This document shows positions 1 through 9,213 of a DNA stretch of 26,755 nucleotides, piece by piece (position 1 is the stretch's first letter; each line of letters opens with the position of its first letter). The stretch comes from JBIOJM01 sp044450785 (GTDB lineage: Bacteria > Planctomycetota > Planctomycetia > Isosphaerales > Isosphaeraceae). The position numbers and the translations under genes were made by a program. The stretch lies in contig JBIOJM010000118.1 of assembly GCA_044450785.1 (NCBI GenBank), positions 1-26,755 of the forward strand, read 5' to 3'. The notes below the pieces were generated by a model that was not told the DNA's origin, ran no database searches, and was given only the letters and a program-made list of their open reading frames with translations.

Positions 1-3
1 GTT

Positions 4-120
4 GATTCTCCCGGTACCGCGTCACACGAGGTCCGGGGCCAGACGACCATGCCCGGCGATGAATCTCCCGGTGCCGCGTCACGCGCGATCCGGGGGCCAG
101 GTTACCACGCCCGGCAAGGA
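4..120. repeat. Degenerate two-copy tandem repeat of about 57 bp
   Basis: Two imperfect copies begin near 4 and 61. Each has the order CTCCCGGT(A/G)CCGCGTCAC, a G/C-rich stretch with TCCGGGG and CCAG, then a CA(T/C)GCCCGGC end. I see no credible gene in 1-260: the short frames there have no ribosome binding site and run through the repeat. The copies may continue to the left of the window, so the true copy number is unknown. Confidence 0.6.
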
Positions 121-260
121 TGGTTCGGCCGAACGAATACCGATGCTCAAACGGAAACCCGCAATGCTCTGGGGCGTCCGACAATAACCACAACGATAGC
201 CGGCCGTCCTGGCCACGCGCTCGCGGAGGCGGTGCGGCAACCGGGCTTTGCCGGACATTG

Positions 261-671
261 CTACAAATCCTCGAGGTTCGGCAGCCGATGCCCCCGGTAC
301 TTCAGCAACAAGGAAGCATAAGACCGCTGGAGCATCAAACGGTCCACATCAGTGCGAAGCCCGCCCAATACCTGTCGCTCTCGGTCCGCCAGCTTTCCGC
401 GCTGGTTCTTCTCAAGTAGGCTTTCCAGTCGGCGCTGCTTGGCTGGCGCCAGGCGACTTTGCGAGATCTTCCACAAGTCTTCATCGCCGAGATCCTCCAT
501 GGCCTCGAGTTCCACACGATATTCGAGTGGCACTTTTTCCAGCGACGGTGTGGCAGCCCGGACGATGTTCACCAGAGCCTTCTCCATGGGCTGGTTCATG
601 CCCTTGGCGGCGCGGCGGAGGCGTTCATAAATATCCTCGGGCAATTCCAAGGTGAGCACGGGATGGCTCAT
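261..671 (-). CDS. Small ribbon-helix-helix-like protein of unknown function
   Basis: The 136-residue protein starts at the ATG at 671, preceded by an AAGGGA-type ribosome binding site; a longer in-frame extension to 794 has no supporting signal. Residues 1-40 (VLTLELPEDIYERLRRAA) read as a beta-strand followed by a helix, as in CopG/Arc-like DNA-binding antitoxins. The rest is charged and helical, with a conserved-looking C-terminal motif (DRLMLQRSYASLLLKYRGH, then LPNLEDL). From memory this resembles a family common in cyanobacteria and planctomycetes that is annotated only as hypothetical. No toxin gene lies beside it. Its nearest neighbour is the broken DUF6079 gene 240 bp upstream on the same strand, so it may be a leftover regulator of a lost defence island. 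That link is inference. Confidence 0.7.
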   Translation of the reverse strand: MSHPVLTLELPEDIYERLRRAAKGMNQPMEKALVNIVRAATPSLEKVPLEYRVELEAMEDLGDEDLWKISQSRLAPAKQRRLESLLEKNQRGKLADRERQVLGGLRTDVDRLMLQRSYASLLLKYRGHRLPNLEDL

Positions 672-913
672 GGTTCGGTCCCTTCCGCCTTTACTGGATG
701 CTGTTGTTCGGGCGAAAAACGGCTTGGCGTCCAGAAAGACCACGAGTGAGGTCACTCCTTCGGTCCCTGGTCTCGTTCCCTGGCCCAACGACACTCTTCC
801 TGGAGACGTTCGACAGCCGTGGCATTCATGACATTCACCTCGCTTTTTCCTTCAGGTGGGCTGGGTGGCTGTGGCGCTCATTCTAACATTCAGGCCAGTG
901 AACAAGCAGACGG

Positions 914-3105
914 TCACGACTCACTCGCCTTCTGTTCCCCTCGCTCAATGACCAGCCGAACCTTGGCCGCTTCCTTGCCACGGGTCATTTTCTGCAAAAA
1001 CTCCTCGAACCGACTGCGAAGCTGCTCGATCGTGCACGGGGCGCCGCCGGCGGACAGGGTGTCGAGCAGATCGGCGGAGATCACGCTGATGGCGATCAGC
1101 CCGGACAATGCGGCCTGAATCCCCTGGACCAGATCGGCGTCGATCTTGTCCGGAAGCTGCTTGGACTTCAGGAACCCCTCGACGGCCGCTTTCTGGCCGG
1201 GCGGCAAGAGGCTGATGCTCTTCTTCGCCGTGGGTCTTTGAGCAACCCCTTCTTCTTCTCGTCCTCGTTGATCCCGAGGCGAGCCTTCTGGTGCAGGTTG
1301 ACGTAGGTGGACTTGTAGTCGTCCTTGGCCTTGTCCAGCACCCGCTTGATGATTTGACGGAAGTCGGCTCTGCCTCGGAGCGCTGGGTCGAGCAACTTCG
1401 CCCGCCACGAGCCTTGGGTCGTTTCCATCTGGGCCCGCCACGGGTCTTGGGGGGGCAAGACGGCGGCGGCAGTCGCCAGGTAGCCGGTCAGGGGCGTGAG
1501 CTCTTGCACCAGGTCGTTCAGCTCCTCGACCTGCTTCACCAGGGCGAGGTTGGCTTGCTGGGCCTGAATCTCCGTCGTGGACCGTGAGAAGTTCTTCAGC
1601 TTGCCCGGCGTGTTGAAGGCTTGGAGGCTTTCCAGGAACTCTTTCAGGTCGTCGAGCTTCTGGCGATGCTCGTCCCGCTCCTGCGACGAGATCAGCTCAC
1701 TGCCCCAGCAAGGCAAGCCGGTCTGGACTTGCTGGACGGTCGTCACGACCTCCTCGATGAGTTTGTTGGCTTTGACCTTGAGTTCCTTGACCGCATCCTC
1801 GTGCGTCTCGGGATTCCGGATCAGCCCCTCCGAGAGGCCGAGCAGCTCGAACAGTGCGACCAGCTCGGCCAGCGGCAAGCCCTTCGGCTTCTCGATGTGC
1901 TTGAACTGGAGTAGCGTCTCCACCGAGAGTTTGGACGCTTCGTTGAGGTTGCCGGCGTCGAGCCTCTTGCCCGTGACGGCGAGCGCAATATTGCCGTTCT
2001 GAACCAGCGCCAGCAACACGATCAAGAGGAGCTCTGGCTCGATCTGATACTGGGCCTCGATCTCGACGTCGTCCTTGGCCGAGATGAGCTCCTTGCGGTT
2101 GACGACCTGGCCCGGAGGCTTGCCGCCGAGCTTGGTCAGCACCGCCTTGGCGTAGCGCGAGTTTTGCGGTCGCAGCTTGTCGCCGTCGAGCAGCTCCAGG
2201 CCGTCCAGGACGGCGGTGGCGAGCTGATTCTTCACACCTCCCGCCAGCCAGCGGATCACATCCTCGGTGGGCTGCTTGAGGTCGCTGACCGTGAGCTTGA
2301 CCGTGAATGTCGGATAGTCCCGATACCGATCCGCAAAGCAGGAGCCCAGGCAGAGCGAAGCGGTCAGCTCCACGAGGTCCCGCACGGTGGCGCTGCCGGT
2401 GCGATGTCCTTTGAGCCGCTCCACCATCTTTTTGGGAACGCCTTGGTGGACGACCTCGAACGAGGTCAGCATGTTCTGCCGCAGCCAGGCGACCAGGGTC
2501 TTGAGGAACCCGTCCGCCTTGTCCTCGTAGACCTTCATGGTGCCGCTGCTGGCGGAGGAGGCCATCTCCCTGGCCCCGGCATACAGCTTGAGCGTATCGA
2601 GGAAGGTCTTGTCCTTCTGGGTCAGCTTGAAGAAGACCTCGTCGGCCAGCTTCTCATCGTCGTACTGGGGAAGCTCGAAGGGCTGCAGGAAGTAGAGGTA
2701 GAAGTCACGAGGCGGCTGCGCCGTGGATCGCTCGTTCGGGGCACCGAAGAAGAGGTAGCCCCTCCGGGTGACGTTGTGGCCCCGCCACTCGATCTCATCT
2801 TCCCAGATATTGTATCCGCGGACGTAGGTCGGAGTGTCGATCTTCTCCAGTACCCGGGTCAGCGCCTCGAAGTAATACTGGTCGAGTTCCGATTCGGAGA
2901 GCATTTCGGACCTGTCCAGGATCTTGGCGTCGTAGTCGATGTCCTTCTTGAGGTCCAGGTAATACTGGTCGTGGTCGGTGTTGTGGGTGATGAACTGGCC
3001 GCTCATCGTCCTGGAGATCTCCTTCAGGCACGACTCGACCGTGGTCCTGAGAAAGAGGAGCAAAACGTCTGTCTTGGTCTCCTCAACTGCTCCGAAACGT
3101 CGAGC
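914..3105 (-). pseudogene. DUF6079 (PglY/BrxC-like, BREX-associated) gene remnant, N-truncated and frameshifted
   Basis: The main open frame runs from a stop at 3106-3108; the first starts in it are TTG at 3063 and ATG at 3006. It reads on to about position 1235. There it shifts: the codons GGGTTGCTCAAAGACCCACGG give Lys-Asp-Pro-Arg and then lose sense, while inserting one C would continue as DPTAKKSISLLPPGQK, a frame that ends at 914. The body (QYYLDLKKDIDYDAKI near the start, a glutamine/lysine-rich helical C-terminal part) resembles the C-terminal half of DUF6079 proteins. These are about 1200 residues long, start with a P-loop ATPase region, and belong to the PglY/BrxC type of phage-defence genes. 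No Walker A motif is present here and no other BREX gene lies nearby. The most likely reading is a decayed defence gene. The single-base shift could also be an assembly error, but the missing N-terminal half could not. The family name is recalled, not searched. Confidence 0.6.
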
Positions 3106-3232
3106 CTAACCAGCAGTCAGCTCACCGAGCGTCGGACGTTGACTGCCCACTGCAACGACCCTACGATGCATGAATGAGGCATGCAAGCAGGGAACGCCCG
3201 ATGACCTTGTGTTGAATAGAGGAAAATTGCCC

Positions 3233-4177
3233 ATGAGACGACTTGCGTGGCGGCTGGGGTCGATGCTGGCCGCAGCCGTGTTGGCCCTGACATTGACCGC
3301 AGCCCCGGCCTTTGATTCTCGGGAAGGTGAGGAGCCACTGCGCGTGCACGAGCCGCAGATCGGCCGATCGTTTCAGGTGCCCTATCGGCTTACCGACACC
3401 AATCACTTCCTGGTCCGAGTGCGGATCAACGGCAAGGGCCCGTTCAACTTCCTGGTCGATTCGGGCGCGCCGGCCCTGTTCATTGCGACCGAGACGGCCA
3501 AGAAGATCGGCCTGAAGCCGGACCGGGCCGAATTCTGGACGCTGGTCGATCGACTTGACTTCGAGGGGGGCGCACGGCTCAACGGCGTCAAGGCCCGGGT
3601 CGACGATCCCTTCCAGCTTGTGGGGATGAACGCGCTGGGTCTTCCCGGCGCCTCCATCGACGGGATCCTGGGGTTCACGATCCTGGCGCGGTTCCGCCTG
3701 GAGATCGATCTGACCAAGGATCGCATGATTTGGACTCGGCTCGATCACGAGCCGCGCGACCCGCCGGTGCCGAAGCACAAGCCGGGTGAAGACGCCGGCG
3801 CGCCGCCGGGAGTCCAGGCGATGAATGTGTTAGGGCCGCTCGCCAAGGGACTTGCCTTTCTGATGGGCAAGCAGCCGGAGGAAGAGCGCCATCCACGCGG
3901 CTTCCTGGGGCTGGAGTGGTCCGAACAGGTCGAAGCGGGCCGGAAGCAGATTGAAGTCCAGGGTGTGCTCAAGGACTCGCCGGCCGCCCACGGTGGGCTT
4001 CGGCCGGGCGACCACATCCTCCGGATCAACGATCGTGCGATCGAGGGCCTCAAGGAAGCCCGAGCCGCATTGGCCGAGGTCCGACCGGGTGACATCGTGC
4101 CACTGGTTATCCACCGGGGCTCCGGGACCGATGGCCGCGAGCTTCGGCTGACTCTCACCGCCGGGGAGGGCCTTTAA
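3233..4177 (+). CDS. Exported retropepsin-like aspartic protease with PDZ domain
   Basis: The 314-residue protein starts at the ATG at 3233, 9 bp after GAGGA; an upstream ATG at 3170 lacks such a site. Residues 1-27 form a signal peptide (MRRLAWRLGSMLAAAVLAL, cleavage near TAAPA). Residues 55-180 look like a single-lobe aspartic protease: the catalytic motif FLVDSGAP has Asp76-Ser77-Gly78, and the usual later GILGF motif is followed by a beta-strand. Residues 221-314 form a PDZ domain (GFLGLEW, then SPAAHGGLRPGDHILRIND). Retropepsins act as dimers, so one DSG per chain is sufficient. The protein would work outside the cytoplasm, with the PDZ binding a substrate or partner. It is followed after 3 bp by a paralogue, so the two are probably co-transcribed and may pair. 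The substrate is unknown. Confidence 0.8.
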   Translation: MRRLAWRLGSMLAAAVLALTLTAAPAFDSREGEEPLRVHEPQIGRSFQVPYRLTDTNHFLVRVRINGKGPFNFLVDSGAPALFIATETAKKIGLKPDRAEFWTLVDRLDFEGGARLNGVKARVDDPFQLVGMNALGLPGASIDGILGFTILARFRLEIDLTKDRMIWTRLDHEPRDPPVPKHKPGEDAGAPPGVQAMNVLGPLAKGLAFLMGKQPEEERHPRGFLGLEWSEQVEAGRKQIEVQGVLKDSPAAHGGLRPGDHILRINDRAIEGLKEARAALAEVRPGDIVPLVIHRGSGTDGRELRLTLTAGEGL

Positions 4178-4180
4178 GCC

Positions 4181-5173
4181 ATGAATGGAAAATTCGACGG
4201 CCGCGTTGTAAGCACCAGAAGCCCCATGGGCCTGAATCCCGCCTTGATACGGTTCAGTGTTTGGGCCACGGCGGTCATGCTGGGCCTGGGTTTAAACCTG
4301 GCGCGGACGCGTACCGGGCTCGCGCTCGAACCACAGGCGACCGCAACAGTACCAGCGCGGGAACAAGTACCAGAGCCAACCGCGGCGAAAGCAGACAAGA
4401 CCAAGACCAAGACCAAGACCAAGACGAAGGCAGTCGTTCCCTTCGAGATGTTGCCGACCAATCACATGCTGGTTCAGGCTCGGATCAACGACAAGGGGCC
4501 GTACCGCTTGATCTTCGACCTGGGCGCGCCGATCACGTTGTTGAGCAATCGGGTGAGCGAGGCCTCGGGGGTGGTCAAGCCCGCCGCGCCGCGCTCATTC
4601 TTGTTCGGAATGCGGGGTGAGGCCGAGGTCGGCAAGCTGGAGGTCGGTGAGCTGACGGCCACCAAGCTGCCGGTGATCGTCCTCGACCACCCTGTGCTCA
4701 AGGTGCTGGAGGAAGTAACCCGCCGCCGGATCGACGGGCTCATCGGTTTCACGTTCTTCGCCCGCTACAAGACGACGATCGATTACCATGCCCACCAGAT
4801 GACCTTCGAACCGATCGACTATCAGATCCGCGACCTGCTCAAGGAGCTTCCGGACCGCCTGATGGGCCCGAAGGTCGTCCACCACCGTGTGCTCGTGCCT
4901 TCGGGCGTCTGGGGGCTGCGACTGGGAGAACCGATCGGCGGCCTGGATTCGCGCGGTGTGCCGATTGTGAAGGTCCACGACGGCTCGCCTGCTGACCGAG
5001 CCGGACTCAAGCCTGGCGACGTGCTAATCACCGTCGACGGCCGCTGGACCACCTCGATCGCCGATGTCTATCACGCCGCCGCGGAAGTCGAGCGGGGCCG
5101 CGGGGTCGCCGTCGTGATCCACCGCGACGGCAAGGAGACGACCCTCCGGGTCACTCCAGCGGATGGCGCATGA
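4181..5173 (+). CDS. Exported retropepsin-fold/PDZ protein with altered catalytic motif
   Basis: This 330-residue protein is a paralogue of the preceding gene, starting 3 bp after its stop with GGGGAGGG 10 bp upstream of the ATG. A hydrophobic segment at residues 25-48 can serve as signal peptide or anchor. It is followed by a low-complexity linker ending in repeated Lys-Thr. The protease lobe occupies about residues 88-220. Its active-site loop reads LIFDLGAPITLL, so the normal Asp-Thr/Ser-Gly is Asp113-Leu114-Gly115. The second signature (RIDGLIGFTFFARYKTTIDY) is intact. Residues 245-330 form a PDZ domain with SPADRAGLKPGDVLITVDG. Loss of the hydroxyl residue after the catalytic Asp suggests weak or no proteolysis, perhaps a regulatory partner of the active paralogue. 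That role is inferred. Confidence 0.78.
   Translation: MNGKFDGRVVSTRSPMGLNPALIRFSVWATAVMLGLGLNLARTRTGLALEPQATATVPAREQVPEPTAAKADKTKTKTKTKTKAVVPFEMLPTNHMLVQARINDKGPYRLIFDLGAPITLLSNRVSEASGVVKPAAPRSFLFGMRGEAEVGKLEVGELTATKLPVIVLDHPVLKVLEEVTRRRIDGLIGFTFFARYKTTIDYHAHQMTFEPIDYQIRDLLKELPDRLMGPKVVHHRVLVPSGVWGLRLGEPIGGLDSRGVPIVKVHDGSPADRAGLKPGDVLITVDGRWTTSIADVYHAAAEVERGRGVAVVIHRDGKETTLRVTPADGA
4397..4426 (+). repeat. Hexanucleotide microsatellite coding for Lys-Thr repeats
   Basis: Four exact AAGACC units followed by AAGACG encode alternating Lys and Thr in the linker between the signal/anchor segment and the protease lobe of the second retropepsin-like protein. Because the unit is six bases long, slippage would change linker length without breaking the frame. 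Confidence 0.9.
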
Positions 5174-5286
5174 TCGAACGAATGCGTGACCAATCCGGCT
5201 TCGTTGTATCCCGCCGATCGCTGGGTTGAGGATGGTGATCCGCACCCAGAACTTCCGATTTCTAGCTTCGCCAGATGGTTGTGCGT

Positions 5287-6051
5287 TTATTCATGGGCGT
5301 GCTGGAGCCATATTCCGCCATCGACCCGGAGGGTGGCGCCGGTGATGTAATCGGCGTCGCCGGAGGCCAGGAACGCCGCAACTTTGCCGATGTCCTCGGG
5401 CATGCCGAGCCGGCCCCAGGGGAGGGCAGAGCCGGCTCGGACCAGCACCTCGTCGCCGAACGTTTCGTGCTCGCCAGGCGTGTCGATCCAGCCTGGCTCG
5501 ATGATGTTGACATTGATTCGGTGCGGGTAGAGCTCGGCGGCGATCGTGAAGGCCATCAGGTTCAATCCCCCTTTGCCGGCGTTATAGGCAACGCTACGGG
5601 CGTAGGGGGTGTGGACGTGGCAGCTCGAGATGAAGACGATCTTCCCGCCACAGCCCCGCTCGACCATGTGTCGCGCTACGAGTTGGCTCATGTGGAACCC
5701 ACCGGTCAGGGTTCCCTCGATTACCTTCGCAAACGTGGCCGGATCAAAGTCGATGAAATCGGCGCGTCGCTGATATGCCGGGTTACTGATGAAGATGTCG
5801 ATCCGCCCCAGGGCGTCAATCGTGCGCTTGACCACGCTCTCGCACGACGGGCGCTGAAAGACGTCGCCTTCGACGAGCACCGAGCGCCGGCCCAGAGCCT
5901 CGACTTCGGCGACAGTGGCCTTGGACTGGGATGTCTGTTCGCGATCATTGATCGCGACGTCAGCTCCAGCTCGGGCCAGCTCGAGCGCGCAGCCGCGGCC
6001 AATACCCCGCGCCGCACCTGTTACCAGCGCCATCTTGCCGAGAAGCTTCAT
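5287..6051 (-). CDS. Short-chain dehydrogenase/reductase (SDR family oxidoreductase)
   Basis: The 254-residue protein has the classical SDR layout: the cofactor motif TGAARGIG at residues 11-18, Asp36 at the end of the second strand (favouring NAD over NADP), active-site Ser142/Ser143, and the catalytic pair Tyr156 and Lys160 in YNAGK. The usual NNAG is replaced by SNPA around Asn90. The C-terminal LRVDGGIW matches the family end. Closest in style are glucose 1-dehydrogenase/3-ketoacyl reductase-like enzymes; the substrate cannot be told. I chose the ATG at 6051 because the Rossmann motif follows at the normal distance; in-frame codons up to 6177 are open but add unlikely sequence, and no strong ribosome binding site is visible for either. 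It is divergent from gyrA and convergent with the retropepsin-like pair. Confidence 0.85.
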   Translation of the reverse strand: MKLLGKMALVTGAARGIGRGCALELARAGADVAINDREQTSQSKATVAEVEALGRRSVLVEGDVFQRPSCESVVKRTIDALGRIDIFISNPAYQRRADFIDFDPATFAKVIEGTLTGGFHMSQLVARHMVERGCGGKIVFISSCHVHTPYARSVAYNAGKGGLNLMAFTIAAELYPHRINVNIIEPGWIDTPGEHETFGDEVLVRAGSALPWGRLGMPEDIGKVAAFLASGDADYITGATLRVDGGIWLQHAHE

Positions 6052-6234
6052 GGTGATGCCCGGAAAAATCCAATTCGCGGTCCAGACGGGAAGGATAACG
6101 TTCGGGGAGTCGCGGAGCAACGATTGAGCCCTCTGGCGGCTAACCCTGTTCCTCGGTTGGAAGCAAAGCCGGTTCAAAGCAAGAACCCGTTGGCAAATCG
6201 GGACTTATGTTCGAGAATCCTTCGTCCGTGATGG

Positions 6235-6264
6235 TTGCGTCATCGTGCCGATTTTCGGTATAAT
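6235..6264 (+). promoter_or_regulatory. Sigma70-type promoter for gyrA
   Basis: A -35 TTGCGT (6235-6240) and a perfect -10 TATAAT (6259-6264) are separated by 18 bp. This stands out in GC-rich DNA. Transcription would start near 6271 and leave a leader of about 100 nt before the gyrA start. The surrounding 318-bp gap (6052-6369) holds no gene that I can support, and I see no clear opposite-strand promoter for the dehydrogenase. Confidence 0.7.
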
Positions 6265-6369
6265 AAAATGTTCCGAATTCTAGTGCCGCGTGTCGGTGGC
6301 CATTGTAAGTAGCAACACCGGCGGTTTGGGATCGCGGCATACGACTTATTGAAGAGGGATCGACTGAAC

Positions 6370-9108
6370 GTGGAAACCGCCGTTTTGCCTCCGACTCCCC
6401 CGCTGCCTTCCCTTCCGCTGAACATCGAGGAGGAGCTCAAGGAGAGCTACCTCAACTATGCGATGTCGGTCATCATCAGCCGGGCTTTGCCGGACGTCCG
6501 CGACGGGCTCAAGCCGTCGCAGAGGCGGATCCTGGTAGCGATGCGCGACTTAGGTCTGAATCCCGGCTCCTCCACCAGCAAGTGCGCGGGCATCGTTGGC
6601 GAGACGATGAAACGGTATCACCCGCACGGGGATAATTCGATCTATCCGACCTTGGCCCGCCTGGCTCAGTGGTGGAACATGCGGCACCTGCTGGTGACTG
6701 GCCAGGGAAACTTCGGCAGCATCCACGGCCTGCCCCCGGCGGCGATGCGATACACGGAGGCCAAGCTCAGCCCGGTCGCCGCCGAGATGCTCGAGGACAT
6801 CCAGCTCGATACGGTAGACTTCCAGCCCAACTACGACGAGAAGTACCTGGAGCCGCGGGTCCTGCCCGGCAAGTTTCCCAACTTGCTGGTCAACGGCTCT
6901 GGGGGCATTGCCGTGGGGATGGCGACCTCGATCCCGCCCCACAATCTAGGCGAGGTCTGTGACGCCCTGATCGCTTATATCGACGACCCGTCGATCGACC
7001 TTGACGCGATCATGGAGCTTCTTCCCGGCCCTGATTTCCCCACCGGTGCGACCCTCTGCGGGCGAATGGGCATCAAGGATGCCTACCTGACCGGACGGGG
7101 CCGGGTGATCATCCGGGCCAAGTACGAGATCGAGGAGCTCAAGGACGGCCGCAGCCAGATCATCTTCACCGAGATCCCCTACCAGCTCACCAAGGAGATG
7201 CTCCTCAAGAGGCTGGCGGATCTCGTCAACGGCGGCCGGATCACCGGCGTGTCCAACATCGACGATTTCAGCGACCGCAAGCAGCCGGTGCGGATCGCCG
7301 TCACCGTCAAGAAAGGCGAAGATCCCAACGTCGTCGTGAACCAGCTCTTCGAGTACTCGCCGCTCCAGGACACCTTCAGCGTGATCATACTGGCCTTGGT
7401 TGACGGCCGGCCCAGGACCCTGCCGCTGAAGGACCTCCTGCGGCTCTTCGTCGAGCACCGGGTCAACGTGATCCGCCGGCGCACCCAGTATCAGCTTCGG
7501 CAGGCGCGGCAGCGGGCGCACATCGTCGAAGGGCTCTTGATCGCACTGGCCTACATCGACGAGATCATCCGTGTGATCCGCGGTTCAGCCAACCCGCCGG
7601 AGGCCCGCACACGCCTGATGGAAATGGCGGTGTCGGCCGAGATCCTGCGCCGCGCCTTGAACGATCCCGAGGCCAAGGAATCAACGAGCCTGACCCGAAT
7701 GCAGGCCGACGCGATTCTGGCCATGCAACTGCAGCGATTGACCGGGCTGGAGGCCGATAAGCTGGCGCAGGAATACATCGAGCTGAAATCCGACATCGCG
7801 GGCTACGAGCGGATCCTGGGCGACGAGGACCTGATCCTCGACCTGATCCGCACCGATCTGCGCGAGCTGAAGACCAAGTACGCCAATCCGCGCCGCAGCA
7901 TGATCTCCGACGAGGAAGTCGGCGACTTCGACAAAGAGGCGCTGATTCGCGAGGAAAACATGGTCGTGACCGTCACCCATGACGGTTACATCAAGCGGCT
8001 TCCCCCAAGCACCTACCGCGCCCAGGGCAGGGGGGGCCGCGGCATCGCCGCGACCAATACCAAGGAAGGCGATTTCCTCGAGCACATGTTCGTCGCCTTG
8101 ACGCACGACTACATCCTGTTCTTGACCGATAAGGGCAAGGTCTACTGGCTGAAGGTCTACGACCTGCCGCTGGCGACGCGGACCGCGGGGGGGCGGGCGA
8201 TCGTGAATTTGCTGCAACTGGGGGAAGGGGAACGGATCACGGGGATGATCCCGGTGCGCGAATTCCGGGACGACGAATGCCTGTTGATGGTCACGCGGCG
8301 CGGGACCGTCAAGAAGACCGAGCTGGTTGCCTTCCGCCGTCCCCTGGGGCGCGGCATCATCGCCTTGGGACTGGATGAGAACGACGAGCTGATCGGCGTG
8401 GCCCGCGTCAAGGCCGGCGACCATGTCATCCTGAGCACCCGCGAGGGCATGTCGATCCGGTTCGATGAGATGCGGGTGCGGTCAATGGGCCGGCCGGCCT
8501 ACGGGGTCAAGGGGATCGACCTGTTCCAGGGCGATGAGGTCATCGGCATGATCGTGGCCAATGGCGACGATGACCCGGCCAGCCTCTTGACCGTCTGCGC
8601 CAACGGCTATGGCAAGCGGACCCTTCTGACGGAGTACCGGAGCCAGAATCGGGGCGGCAAGGGCTTGATCGACATCCAGACGAGCGAGCGCAACGGTTCG
8701 GTCGTCGCCGTGAACAAGGTCACCGACGACGACGAGGTCATGCTCACCACGAGCGGCGGCATGGTCATCCGGACCCGCGTCAGCACAATGCGTACAATCG
8801 GCCGCAACACCCAAGGCGTCCGATTGATCAAGCTCGACGAGGGTGATACCGTCAGCAGTCTGGCCAAGCTTCCCGAGGACGAGCTCGGCGATGCCGCGGA
8901 GCTCGAGCCAACCGACCCGGACGGCCAACCTGTCGAGACCGGCACTGAAACCGGCAACGGTGACGCGAGCCCCTTCCCCTTCGAAGAGCCTCGCCCCCAC
9001 ATCATTGATGACGGCGTGGCCGAGGCTGAGGCCAGCGATCACCTCAATTTCAACGGAGAGGATGAAGGCACTCGCGGCCCCGACGTCAACCCGCCAGCCC
9101 AGCCTTGA
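6370..9108 (+). CDS. gyrA: DNA gyrase subunit A
   Basis: A type IIA topoisomerase A subunit, which with GyrB introduces negative supercoils. The GTG at 6370 gives 912 residues and has GAAGAGGG 11 bp upstream; a TTG at 6349 is an alternative. The start of the conserved domain (LKESYLNYAMSVIISRALPD) follows. The catalytic tyrosine is Tyr128 in AAMRYTEAKLS. The C-terminal DNA-wrapping propeller carries a GyrA-box variant QGRGGRG at residues 552-558, which favours gyrase over topoisomerase IV ParC, and a second box-like QNRGGKG at 759-765 in a later blade. An acidic tail of about 70 residues ends the protein. The quinolone-pocket positions equivalent to E. coli Ser83 and Asp87 read Asn and Pro (HPHGDNSIYP). 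No gyrB is adjacent. A second gyrA-like paralogue elsewhere in the genome is possible. Confidence 0.93.
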   Translation: METAVLPPTPPLPSLPLNIEEELKESYLNYAMSVIISRALPDVRDGLKPSQRRILVAMRDLGLNPGSSTSKCAGIVGETMKRYHPHGDNSIYPTLARLAQWWNMRHLLVTGQGNFGSIHGLPPAAMRYTEAKLSPVAAEMLEDIQLDTVDFQPNYDEKYLEPRVLPGKFPNLLVNGSGGIAVGMATSIPPHNLGEVCDALIAYIDDPSIDLDAIMELLPGPDFPTGATLCGRMGIKDAYLTGRGRVIIRAKYEIEELKDGRSQIIFTEIPYQLTKEMLLKRLADLVNGGRITGVSNIDDFSDRKQPVRIAVTVKKGEDPNVVVNQLFEYSPLQDTFSVIILALVDGRPRTLPLKDLLRLFVEHRVNVIRRRTQYQLRQARQRAHIVEGLLIALAYIDEIIRVIRGSANPPEARTRLMEMAVSAEILRRALNDPEAKESTSLTRMQADAILAMQLQRLTGLEADKLAQEYIELKSDIAGYERILGDEDLILDLIRTDLRELKTKYANPRRSMISDEEVGDFDKEALIREENMVVTVTHDGYIKRLPPSTYRAQGRGGRGIAATNTKEGDFLEHMFVALTHDYILFLTDKGKVYWLKVYDLPLATRTAGGRAIVNLLQLGEGERITGMIPVREFRDDECLLMVTRRGTVKKTELVAFRRPLGRGIIALGLDENDELIGVARVKAGDHVILSTREGMSIRFDEMRVRSMGRPAYGVKGIDLFQGDEVIGMIVANGDDDPASLLTVCANGYGKRTLLTEYRSQNRGGKGLIDIQTSERNGSVVAVNKVTDDDEVMLTTSGGMVIRTRVSTMRTIGRNTQGVRLIKLDEGDTVSSLAKLPEDELGDAAELEPTDPDGQPVETGTETGNGDASPFPFEEPRPHIIDDGVAEAEASDHLNFNGEDEGTRGPDVNPPAQP

Positions 9109-9213
9109 CACGGCCGTGAACGAAGACCCTCTTGCAACCGGCAACAGGACTTGCCCGTGATGGTCGGGACGGATTAAGTTAGCGCCTTCTTCGGCGACGA
9201 CAACATCCGTGGC

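Noticed and set aside
2164..3177. Plus-strand open frame of about 337 codons opposite the DUF6079 remnant
   Set aside because: Rich in Gly, Val and Leu repeats typical of antisense reading of a charged protein; the minus strand shows the family-like sequence.
5275..6231. Long plus-strand open frame opposite the short-chain dehydrogenase
   Set aside because: It is antisense to a gene with a complete SDR motif set; its own sequence has no recognisable motif and reflects GC-rich codon shadowing.
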